Source of the DNA: Pedobacter sp. W3I1
GTDB lineage: Bacteria > Bacteroidota > Bacteroidia > Sphingobacteriales > Sphingobacteriaceae
DNA length: 64,000 nt
Assembly (NCBI RefSeq): GCF_030816015.1
Contig: NZ_JAUSXN010000001.1
Location: 5,146,001 to 5,210,000, forward strand
Reading direction: 5' to 3'
Shown one piece after another: positions 9,583 to 17,537 of the stretch. The notes beneath the pieces were generated by a model. That model had not been told where the DNA came from. It searched no databases and saw nothing but the letters and a program-made list of their open reading frames with translations. The position numbers and the translations under genes are program-made. The stretch's first letter is position 1. Each line of letters begins with the position of its first letter.

Positions 9583-9648
9583 AAAATATTTTAAGAGTTG
9601 TCAACTTCCATACTAGAAGCATTATAAAGTTGACAACTCAAATTTAGC

Positions 9649-11868
9649 TTACAAAGAAGCCAAAGAAGTATTTAAGGTTTCACTAGGGCGCATGGCTTTA
9701 CTTGCCAACTCATCGTTAGGGTTATAATAACCGCCAATGTTTTGAGGCTTACCTTGAGATCCGATTAACTCTTCATTAATTTTCGCTTCGTTTGCTAATA
9801 AAGTTTTAGCCAATGGTGCAAATCTTGCTTGCAAATCAGCATCCTTATTTTGGGCAGCTAAAGCTTCAGCCCAATATAAAGCTAAATAGAAATGAGAACC
9901 GCGGTTATCGATAGTACCTAATTTTCTACCTGGAGATTTATCGGTTGCCAAAAATTTAGCGTTAGCCTCATCTAAAGCATCGGCCAATATCTGCGCTTTT
10001 GTATTGTTTTGTGTTTGAGATAAATGCTCTAAAGAAGCCTGAAGTGCCAGGAACTCACCTAATGAATCCCAACGCAAATAACCTTCTTCGATAAACTGCT
10101 CAATATGTTTTGGGGCAGAACCACCAGCACCGGTTTCGAACAAACCACCACCGTTCATTAAAGGCACAATAGATAACATTTTAGCAGATGTTCCTAATTC
10201 TAAAATCGGAAATAAATCTGTCAAATAATCGCGCAATACGTTACCGGTAACCGAAATGGTATCCAAACCTTTACGGATACGCTCCAAAGTAAATTTAGTC
10301 GCTTCTATTGGCGCAAGGATACGGATGTCTAAACCAGTAGTATCGTGATCTTTTAAATAAGTATTTACTTTAGCGATGATTTCTCTATCGTGTGCCCTGT
10401 TTTCATCTAACCAGAAAACCGCAGGCGTTTCAGATAAACGCGCTCTGTTCACGGCTAATTTTACCCAATCCTGAATTGGTGCATCTTTAGTTTGGCACAT
10501 GCGGAAGATATCGCCTTTTTCTACTTTCTGATCGAAAAACACTTTACCATCAGCATCGGTAACACGGATAATCCCTGCATCGGTAGCCTGGAAAGTTTTA
10601 TCGTGTGAACCATATTCTTCAGCTTTTTGAGCCATTAAACCAACATTTGGTACCGAACCAATCGTGGTTACATCAAAAGCGCCATTTGCTTTACAGTCAT
10701 CAATGGTTGCAGTATAAACACCAGCGTAAGAACGGTCTGGAATTAAAGCAATCGTATCCTGTGCTTTACCTTCTTTATTCCACATTTGTCCCGAAGTACG
10801 GATCATTGCCGGCATAGAAGCATCAACAATCACATCTGATGGTACGTGTAAGTTGGTAATTCCTTTATCAGAGTTTACCATAGCTAAAGCTGGTCCGTTT
10901 TCTATAGCCTGAGCCAAAGCAGCTTCAACTTCAGCCTGTTTAACATTACCTGCAATTTTCGCATATACATCACCTAAACCATTTCTCGTATCAATGTTAA
11001 GTTCCTTAAAAAGGTCAGCATATTTAGTAAAAACATCTGCGAAATAAACTTCAACAATGGCACCAAAAATAATCGGATCAGAAACCTTCATCATCGTTGC
11101 TTTTAAGTGCGCAGATAATAAAACGCCTGCTGCCTTAGCTTCCGCAATTTCTTTGGCTACGAAAGTTTTCAAAGCAGATAAGCTCAATGCAGAACTATCA
11201 ATCACCTCGCCTGCTTTTAGTGGCGATAAACCTTTTAATTCGGTTACCGTACCATCAGCAGCTACAAATTCTATTTTAAATTGACTTGCTTCAGCCACAG
11301 TTGTAGATTTCTCTGAACCATAAAAATCGCCTTCAGTCATACTCACCACTTTGGTTTTCGAATCTGCCGACCATTTACCCATTGAGTGTGGGTTTTGTTT
11401 AGCGTAGTTTTTAACGGCTTTAGGTGCTCTACGATCAGAATTACCTTCACGTAAAACCGGATTTACAGCAGAGCCTAAAACTTTTGCATATTTAGCTTTA
11501 ATTGCTTTTTCTTCGTCGCTCTGTGCATTATCAGGATAATTTGGAATGGCAAAACCCTGCGACTGTAGCTCCGTAATTGCATCTACCAGTTGAGGGATAG
11601 AAGCAGAAATATTTGGTAATTTGATAATGTTAGCTTCTGGAGTGGTAGCCAAAGCACCAAGCTCTGCTAAAGCATCACCAATTTTTTGATCGTCTTTTAA
11701 ATACTCAGGAAAGTTTGCCAAAATTCTTCCTGCTAAAGAAATATCTCTGGTTTCTACATCAATACCAGCTGATGCGGTAAAAGCTTGTACGATAGGTAAA
11801 AGTGAGTAGGTTGCCAACATTGGCGCCTCATCGGTTTTGGTGTAGATAATTTTTGATGTATTTGACAT
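9649..11868 (-). CDS. icd: NADP-dependent isocitrate dehydrogenase, monomeric type
   Basis: Oxidises isocitrate to 2-oxoglutarate with NADP in the TCA cycle. The 739-residue length and the opening SKIIYTKTDEAPMLATYSLLP are diagnostic for the monomeric IDH family (IDH-II), which is unrelated in length to the dimeric enzyme. Further family segments visible are NPVLREGNSDRRAP, ATMMKVSDPIIFG and GGLFETGAGGSAPKH. It is a single gene with its own terminator at 9548-9582. Both flanks are long intergenic regions with repeat remnants. Confidence 0.95.
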   Translation of the reverse strand: MSNTSKIIYTKTDEAPMLATYSLLPIVQAFTASAGIDVETRDISLAGRILANFPEYLKDDQKIGDALAELGALATTPEANIIKLPNISASIPQLVDAITELQSQGFAIPNYPDNAQSDEEKAIKAKYAKVLGSAVNPVLREGNSDRRAPKAVKNYAKQNPHSMGKWSADSKTKVVSMTEGDFYGSEKSTTVAEASQFKIEFVAADGTVTELKGLSPLKAGEVIDSSALSLSALKTFVAKEIAEAKAAGVLLSAHLKATMMKVSDPIIFGAIVEVYFADVFTKYADLFKELNIDTRNGLGDVYAKIAGNVKQAEVEAALAQAIENGPALAMVNSDKGITNLHVPSDVIVDASMPAMIRTSGQMWNKEGKAQDTIALIPDRSYAGVYTATIDDCKANGAFDVTTIGSVPNVGLMAQKAEEYGSHDKTFQATDAGIIRVTDADGKVFFDQKVEKGDIFRMCQTKDAPIQDWVKLAVNRARLSETPAVFWLDENRAHDREIIAKVNTYLKDHDTTGLDIRILAPIEATKFTLERIRKGLDTISVTGNVLRDYLTDLFPILELGTSAKMLSIVPLMNGGGLFETGAGGSAPKHIEQFIEEGYLRWDSLGEFLALQASLEHLSQTQNNTKAQILADALDEANAKFLATDKSPGRKLGTIDNRGSHFYLALYWAEALAAQNKDADLQARFAPLAKTLLANEAKINEELIGSQGKPQNIGGYYNPNDELASKAMRPSETLNTSLASL

Positions 11869-12381
11869 GTTTATATTGATTTTGCTTATTAAGGTTAACG
11901 ATCAGATCAATTTTCAGGTTTGTAAACCGATCTTTTTAAAATCGCCTAAAGATAAAATAATCGAATGAATTAAGGAACATCGTAATGTTATTTATGGTTT
12001 GAATTGTGGCATTACTTTTTAGGTGACAAGTAAAATATTAATGACGGAATTTGTTTTGGAGCGCAAGGTCATCTGCTATGTTTAATTTAGTCCTGCTCTC
12101 CAAACTTAGGGCCATGTACAGAAACCCAACCCAATTGCACAGAACTAACTAAACTAAACCTGATCGAACGGATGCCATTTTTCATGGCAGAAGGTAGAGC
12201 AGGAAGAAATTAACCGATGGGACACAACAATTGCTTTCCAAAAAATAAGCAGCAATATAATAAGGTATGGGTTTATCTGTTTTTAGTTCAAGATCTATAT
12301 TTTTTTCACTAACCTTTTCTTTGGCTAAACTTTTGTAGCGCTAAAGCCATATATCTATCTATTTTAAATATTTTAATTGAA
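11869..12381. repeat. Intergenic region with degenerate palindromic repeat
   Basis: No gene is visible in these 513 bases. CCTGCTCT (near 12090) and AGAGCAGG (near 12195) form distant inverted arms. Shortly after the second arm comes the 15-mer ATTGCTTTCCAAAAA (12230-12244) shared with 9469-9483. I read it as a decayed copy of the same dispersed element as on the other side of icd. The icd promoter should lie at the left end (minus-strand TATCTTTA about 85 bases before its ATG). Confidence 0.45.
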
Positions 12382-13584
12382 ATGACCGAAACTACCTTAG
12401 ATCAACAGTTAAATGCCCGCAAATTCCAAGAGGCCAAAAATCTCATGCAGAACGGCGAAAAACTCTCCAAAAGCTTACAAGAACATCACAGATCATCGAT
12501 TTTTGACAACCTGGTTAGAGAAAAACAATATGAAATCCTAAACATGATGCTCAAAGATAAAACCATCGAAACCGATATTTACGAATTCGACAATTTTGAC
12601 AAAAGTATTTTTCAGGCTATTGTTCGGAACCTTGGCAACGATGATGAAGATATCGCATTTTTCAATGAATTTATAACTCATTTCGATAACTTAAATGATG
12701 AGGTAAACACCAAAACGTTATTAGGTTACCTCTTCGAAAATGGGGTTAGCTTAGGAGTAATCAAAGCCTGTATCAATGTGGGCTGCAGTACTAAATTCAA
12801 AAACAATGCAGAAGAAAACTACATCCATCAGGTAGTGAAAAGCAGTTTCCGCCGCTATAACCTAAACGATGAGCAGACCACCAATCTACTTAAAGGATAT
12901 ATCGATATTCTCCTAAACGAGGGAGTAGATATTAATGAAGGTAATGTAGTGCAGGAAACCCCAATAATTACCGCCATAAAATTTAACAAGAAAAATTTAA
13001 TTGCTCACCTGCTCGAAAATGGTGCAGATCCCAATCATACAGACCGGGATGGAAATTCAGCTTTCTTTTATGCAGTGGCGCACCTGCAAAGCGAACAGAT
13101 TTACGACACTTTACGCGATTTTGCTTCACCAGCTTTCGATCAGGTTAATAAAAACGGTCAAACACTTTTATTCGAATATGTACGGATGATGTCGAACAGT
13201 GAAAGTGGGAGTAATTTTCTTAAAAAACTGCTTAATGACGGTGCTGATTTATATCAGGCCGGTACCTGGTATGGCGCTGATAAAACACCACTGGATGTAA
13301 TTGCCGAAAAACAAGCTGATATTTTACAGGCTGTTTTTGAAACCGGACAGATAGAGGTAAATAGAACCGATAATGAAGGGAATACACTGTTGCACAAAGT
13401 TTGCGCCTATAATGTAAATTACGAAGTAGAAAAAGCCAAAGAAACTTATCGTAAAGTAAAACTATTGATCGAAAATGGAGCAGATATTGCTTTAACCAAT
13501 GATAAGGATCAAACCGCTTTAATGCTGGCCTCTGACGATAACCTGAAAATAAAAACCGTTGAACTGCTCATGAAAAAATCTTAA
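12382..13584 (+). CDS. Ankyrin-repeat protein (first of a coupled pair)
   Basis: A 400-residue cytoplasmic protein without a signal peptide. The N-terminal 150 residues are helical and non-repetitive. From about residue 190 there are ankyrin repeats of the form ETPIITAIKFNKKNLIAHLLENGADPN, with further units at NGQTLLFEYVRM, NTLLHKVCAYN and QTALMLASDDN. Ankyrin repeats mediate protein-protein contact, and the partner is unknown. The stop is followed three bases later by the start of a second ankyrin gene, so the two are probably translated together and may work as one complex. Confidence 0.85.
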   Translation: MTETTLDQQLNARKFQEAKNLMQNGEKLSKSLQEHHRSSIFDNLVREKQYEILNMMLKDKTIETDIYEFDNFDKSIFQAIVRNLGNDDEDIAFFNEFITHFDNLNDEVNTKTLLGYLFENGVSLGVIKACINVGCSTKFKNNAEENYIHQVVKSSFRRYNLNDEQTTNLLKGYIDILLNEGVDINEGNVVQETPIITAIKFNKKNLIAHLLENGADPNHTDRDGNSAFFYAVAHLQSEQIYDTLRDFASPAFDQVNKNGQTLLFEYVRMMSNSESGSNFLKKLLNDGADLYQAGTWYGADKTPLDVIAEKQADILQAVFETGQIEVNRTDNEGNTLLHKVCAYNVNYEVEKAKETYRKVKLLIENGADIALTNDKDQTALMLASDDNLKIKTVELLMKKS

Positions 13585-13587
13585 TAT

Positions 13588-14940
13588 ATGTCGATGTCAT
13601 TTATAATTGCCTGCGAAAGTGGCAAGCGCAAAATAGCCGAACTTTTATTGGCCAACCAAGAGGTAGAGGTAGGATATACAGATGAAAAAGGCAGAACAGC
13701 ACTCCATTATGCTGCCCACCGTGGGTATTTAGATCTTGTACAGATTTTAATAGATCGTGGGGCAGCTTTAGATTACGAAGATCATGCCGGCGAAACCCCT
13801 TTATACTTTGCCTGTTTGCAAAAACAGAAACAAACCGCACTGTTTCTTTTAGATAAAGGTGCTAGAGTTGACATTAAGGATTTTAAAGGCAATAGCTTAT
13901 TACACCTTACTGCACAAAGCGGGCAGATTGAAGTGCTAGAAAAACTGCTCGATCAAGGCCTTGAAGTTGACGATGAAAATAACAAGGCGGAAACCCCTTT
14001 GCTTATTGCTGCGAGCTATAGGAACAAAGAAATTGTTCACAAATTATTAGAATTTGGCGCCAATATCAACACCACCAATAAACATGGCGATTCACCATTA
14101 ATTTTTGCGGTTAAATCTAAAAACACACCAATGGTTGAGCTTCTTCTCGAAAAAGGTGGAAATATCAATCACATTAATCATGCTGGGGAATCGGCTTTAT
14201 TAATTGCCTGTTATGATGCCAACCGCATGCTCACTAAAACATTGGTAGAAAAAGGAGCTGATGTATTCGTTTCTTCAAAAGATGGTCTCTCCCCAATCTG
14301 GTATGCCTGCGCCAATAACCAGAAAGAAATTGTCGATTTATTTTTAGCCAATGGTGTAGATGTAAATTATGCCAAACCGCTTTCAGGCAATGACGATTCA
14401 ATGTATTCGTACCTTGAGTGGGTAGAAACCGCCAATAACATTTCCATTTCGGCAAGCTTTTCTTTCGATAACAATTACAACTACGGGGGCGAAAGCATGT
14501 TGCATGTAGCAGCCAAAAGCGGCCATTTAAGTATGTTAAAGCTATTAATAGAAAGAGGTGCGAATGTGAACATCCAGGATGAAAGCGGAAATACCGCTTT
14601 ACATTATTCGGCTGCCAATGGTAAAAAAGATGCAGTTAAATTCTTATTGGAAAATTCGGCAGATCCCTTAGTGGTGAACGTGAAAGAGCAGAAAGCAATA
14701 GACTATTCGAATATCAAGGGTTTTAATGAAATTACAGAACTCTTGTTAAAATTCGGTCCGTCCAATATTGCTTCTCAACCAGTTAAAAACACTGCCCCTG
14801 CAGAAAGCAGTGCTGAACCAGTAAAAAATGATATGGCTGCGAAAAAACAGGCTTTGTTAGACCTGAAAGAATTATTGGATGCCGGAATATTATCTCAGGA
14901 AGAATTTGATACGGAGAAAGCGAAGATTTTGAAAGGTTGA
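13588..14940 (+). CDS. Ankyrin-repeat protein with C-terminal SHOCT-like domain
   Basis: A 450-residue protein made almost entirely of ankyrin repeats (about ten, with the TPLxxAxxxGxxxxVxxLLxxGAxxN consensus clearly visible from residue 1 to about 395). A Pro/Ala/Glu-rich linker leads to a C-terminal helical hairpin containing LLDLKELLDAGILSQEEFD. This matches the SHOCT short C-terminal domain, thought to act in oligomerisation. There is no signal peptide. It begins three bases after the previous ankyrin gene. The two genes could descend from one long gene split at this junction, since the first one ends in a complete repeat and this one starts directly in another. Confidence 0.85.
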   Translation: MSMSFIIACESGKRKIAELLLANQEVEVGYTDEKGRTALHYAAHRGYLDLVQILIDRGAALDYEDHAGETPLYFACLQKQKQTALFLLDKGARVDIKDFKGNSLLHLTAQSGQIEVLEKLLDQGLEVDDENNKAETPLLIAASYRNKEIVHKLLEFGANINTTNKHGDSPLIFAVKSKNTPMVELLLEKGGNINHINHAGESALLIACYDANRMLTKTLVEKGADVFVSSKDGLSPIWYACANNQKEIVDLFLANGVDVNYAKPLSGNDDSMYSYLEWVETANNISISASFSFDNNYNYGGESMLHVAAKSGHLSMLKLLIERGANVNIQDESGNTALHYSAANGKKDAVKFLLENSADPLVVNVKEQKAIDYSNIKGFNEITELLLKFGPSNIASQPVKNTAPAESSAEPVKNDMAAKKQALLDLKELLDAGILSQEEFDTEKAKILKG

Positions 14941-14953
14941 GTTAATCCCGCGG

Positions 14954-15038
14954 TCGTCATTTCGAGCGGAGTGTAACGAAGTCGAGAAATCCAGTAAGTA
15001 TAGATCTCTCCACTCCGCGTTGCTCCGAAGATGACGAT
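14954..15038. repeat. Dispersed palindromic repeat, CGTCATTTCGAGCGGAG type
   Basis: An imperfect long palindrome. The outer arms are TCGTCATTTCGAGCGGAG and its near complement ending ATGACGAT, with internal AGATCTCTCC and GTCGAGAAATC segments. Related copies lie at 23709-23806, 29204-29290 and 32178-32265. It follows the ankyrin genes and could fold into one long hairpin in RNA. Confidence 0.8.
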
Positions 15039-15152
15039 TAATCTACTGAAAAGTATTGTCTGATAAAATTTTAGTTATAAATTTATTTTTAAGAACTTTC
15101 CTGATCAGAAAATCTAAATTTGATCAGGAAATTCGACATTAACGCTCGCATA

Positions 15153-15725
15153 ATGAAAAATATCACCCCAATCAAGTCAAAATTATTTACCCTTCTCCTT
15201 CTTTCCATCTTTGTTTACGGCTGTTCGCCAAAACTCTATGTGGATGAAGCCAAACGCTATCAGGCAGGAACATTAACTGATGCGCAAGTAGATTCCCTGC
15301 ATCTTTTTTTAAAAGAAAACCAAAGACTTGCCTTAAAAGATACCATTATCATCAAATACGATTTCAATAAAGACGACTGCTGGAAAGACCTTAGCTATCA
15401 GAACGTAGAGTTCCTGAATAATGTAAGATGGACCTTTCAAAAAAATATTCTCGAAAAAGCCGAGGCCAGACCAAAAGTTGCCATTTACCAATATCGGGAG
15501 GAAGGAAAAAGTTTCAGTCCGGTTAAATCGAAAGGTTTAGAAATAGAAACTGATTCAGGTTTTCTTAGAAAATTATTATTTAAAGAGGCTACTTCTTGCG
15601 GAACCTCAGCAATCATCCTTCCAAACGGAAAATTTTTACTGGTAAAATCAGATCCACAATTCTCTGCGCTGATATTAAACGCTAAAGACATCGAGAAAAA
15701 ACTACAGGAAAATCTGGTTAAATAA
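15153..15725 (+). CDS. Lipoprotein of unknown function
   Basis: A 190-residue protein whose N-terminus (MKNITPIKSKLFTLLLLSI then FVYGC) is a lipoprotein signal peptide with the lipidated Cys near residue 24. The mature part has no motif that I recognise; it contains a repeated KDTIIIKYDFNKDDCW segment with a possible Cys pair. An in-frame TTG eleven codons upstream exists, but the ATG at 15153 starts directly at the signal peptide. Probably anchored to the outer or inner membrane facing the periplasm. Confidence 0.7.
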   Translation: MKNITPIKSKLFTLLLLSIFVYGCSPKLYVDEAKRYQAGTLTDAQVDSLHLFLKENQRLALKDTIIIKYDFNKDDCWKDLSYQNVEFLNNVRWTFQKNILEKAEARPKVAIYQYREEGKSFSPVKSKGLEIETDSGFLRKLLFKEATSCGTSAIILPNGKFLLVKSDPQFSALILNAKDIEKKLQENLVK

Positions 15726-15865
15726 AGACCAGGAATAATCCAGGCTTGATTAAAAACGATTTAACAAAATTTAACTAAAAAATTAGGTGTAATACTGTAA
15801 TTTAGTTTTAACTAATCGTTTTCAAATTAACAACTGGAAATCTATGCTCAAATTCCTTTGCACTA

Positions 15866-16040
15866 CTCTCATAACCTTAAAAGTGAATCCTCTTTTCGGT
15901 GATCAGATTTTTATTGGTCAAGCAACATCTCCATTTTAAAAGAATTATATAAAAGTACTTCCCTGTTATCATCATAGCATTGAACCGGGGAAAATAATAT
16001 GCGCTCTCCAGGAAGGTACTCCAGGGTACCTTCCTTTTAT
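15866..16040 (+). ncRNA. Candidate structured RNA or leader upstream of the sugar dehydrogenase
   Basis: A roughly 175-base gene-free stretch. It starts after a -7-like TTCCTTTG (15853-15860) and ends at a strong plus-strand terminator (16009-16047). Inside, TTCCC...GGGGAA arms with adjacent GTT/AAC pairs form a second hairpin. It lies in front of the sugar dehydrogenase gene, so it could be a free small RNA or an attenuator/riboswitch leader. No known riboswitch class was recognised. No -33 element is visible. Confidence 0.4.
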
Positions 16041-16047
16041 TATTTTT
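16009..16047 (+). terminator. Strong intrinsic terminator before the sugar dehydrogenase gene
   Basis: A perfect 9-bp stem GGAAGGTAC / GTACCTTCC with a 6-base loop is followed by TTTTATTATTTTT. It lies about 90 bases before the dehydrogenase start and 290 bases after the preceding gene, so it ends either a small RNA or an attenuated leader. Confidence 0.85.
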
Positions 16048-16136
16048 CATGGTTGCGTAATTCTGCGTCAAGCAAACATCTGTCCACAATCTCTGTTATA
16101 TTTTCTAAAACTAATCCTTTACCAAAACGAGTTGAC

Positions 16137-17456
16137 ATGAAAAACAAGATTTTATACGTATCAATGCTTTCTACTGCCGTTCTTTTTGGATGCCAATCCA
16201 ATTCTAATTCACAAAAACAGGGAGAAGATACAACCGTGACTACCAAAACCGGAGCAATAGATTTACCTGCTCCAGATACCAATGCCGCTAAAAATAAATT
16301 TAGCAAGGTAATTGGCTGGCCCGATGGAAAAACACCTATTGCACCAGCAGGCTTTATAGTAACCAAATTTGCAGCCAATATTAAAAGTCCGCGCAATACC
16401 TATATCGCGCCAAATGGCGATGTTCTCGTAGCACTTTCCAACTCCGAAAGAAGTACTAAAGAAGCAGTCGTCAATGCAGTAACGGGCAAGGCAAAATCAG
16501 AAGTACCAGGAAAAAGTGCCAATACCATTCTTCTCTATCGCGATGAGAATAATGATGGTAAACCCGAAACCGTTACCACCTTTTTAAATGGCCTGAACCA
16601 ACCGTTCGGAATGCTGATTATCGGTAATTCATTTTATGTGGCTAATACTGATGGCTTATGGCAATATCCCTATAAAACCGGCGATACTAAAATCACGGCT
16701 ACAGGAAAAAAAATCCTGAGTCTACCGGCTGGTGGATACAACAACCACTGGACGAGAAACCTGATTACTAATACCGATAAAAGTAAAATCTATATTACCG
16801 TTGGATCGGGCAGTAATGTTGGAGAAAATGGAATGGAAAATGAAGTAAGACGGGCCAATATATTAGAAATAAATCCTGATGGGACCGGAGAAAAAATTTA
16901 TGCCAGTGGTTTGCGAAATCCTGTAGGGATAGATTGGGCACCATCAACAAATATGCTTTGGACAGCTGTTAACGAGCGCGACGGATTAGGCGATAATCTG
17001 GTTCCAGATTACATTACCAGTGTTAAACCAGGTGCTTTTTATGGCTGGCCGTACTCCTATTATGGCCAAAATGAAGATCCCCGCTTAAAAGGCAAAAAAC
17101 CCGAAATGGTTAAAAAAGCCATTGCTCCTGATGTTGCCGTTGGTGCGCATACCGCATCATTAGGATTGGCCTTTTATAAAGGCAGCAAGTTTCCACAAAA
17201 ATACCAGGGCGGTGCATTTATTGGTCAGCATGGGTCATGGAACCGATCGGCAATTTCTGGCTATAAAGTTGCTTTTGTACCCTTTAAAGATGGCAAACCA
17301 ACCGGAAAACCTGAAGATTTTTTAACTGGTTTTATCGCCGACCAGGATAAGGCAGAAGTTTATGGTCGCCCGGTTGGCGTTACCCTAACGCCTGATGGAG
17401 CCTTATTGGTTGCCGATGATGTTAGTGGTGTGATCTGGAAGGTAGCTGCAAAATAA
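16137..17456 (+). CDS. PQQ-dependent sugar (sorbosone/glucose) dehydrogenase-like lipoprotein
   Basis: A 439-residue protein of the six-bladed beta-propeller family of soluble glucose and L-sorbosone dehydrogenases, expected to oxidise an aldose or related sugar with PQQ in the periplasm. A lipoprotein signal ends LFGC (Cys near residue 18). Family features visible are GFIVTKFAANIKSPRN, SLPAGGYNNHWTRNL, YASGLRNPVGIDWAP, VNERDGLGDNLVPDY and HTASLGLAFYKG. A longer reading frame starts at 15999, but it would run through the terminator stem. The ATG at 16137 begins the lipoprotein signal and is chosen. The downstream TonB receptor gene may be co-transcribed. Confidence 0.85.
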   Translation: MKNKILYVSMLSTAVLFGCQSNSNSQKQGEDTTVTTKTGAIDLPAPDTNAAKNKFSKVIGWPDGKTPIAPAGFIVTKFAANIKSPRNTYIAPNGDVLVALSNSERSTKEAVVNAVTGKAKSEVPGKSANTILLYRDENNDGKPETVTTFLNGLNQPFGMLIIGNSFYVANTDGLWQYPYKTGDTKITATGKKILSLPAGGYNNHWTRNLITNTDKSKIYITVGSGSNVGENGMENEVRRANILEINPDGTGEKIYASGLRNPVGIDWAPSTNMLWTAVNERDGLGDNLVPDYITSVKPGAFYGWPYSYYGQNEDPRLKGKKPEMVKKAIAPDVAVGAHTASLGLAFYKGSKFPQKYQGGAFIGQHGSWNRSAISGYKVAFVPFKDGKPTGKPEDFLTGFIADQDKAEVYGRPVGVTLTPDGALLVADDVSGVIWKVAAK

Positions 17457-17537
17457 TTTGTAATTAGCCCCAGATTAGCAGAATATGCAGTAAATTTATC
17501 TGCCGGTTTGTGGCTAAACTACTAATCCCTTTTCACT

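Noticed and set aside
10605..11284. Plus-strand reading frames inside icd
   Set aside because: They are antisense shadows of a well-conserved enzyme gene.
15877..16089. 70-residue minus-strand reading frame
   Set aside because: It is antisense to a region with a plus-strand promoter-like box and terminator, and has no recognisable domain.
15999..16136. Longer N-terminus of the sugar dehydrogenase from 15999
   Set aside because: It would translate through a strong terminator stem and place the lipoprotein signal internally; the ATG at 16137 begins the signal directly.
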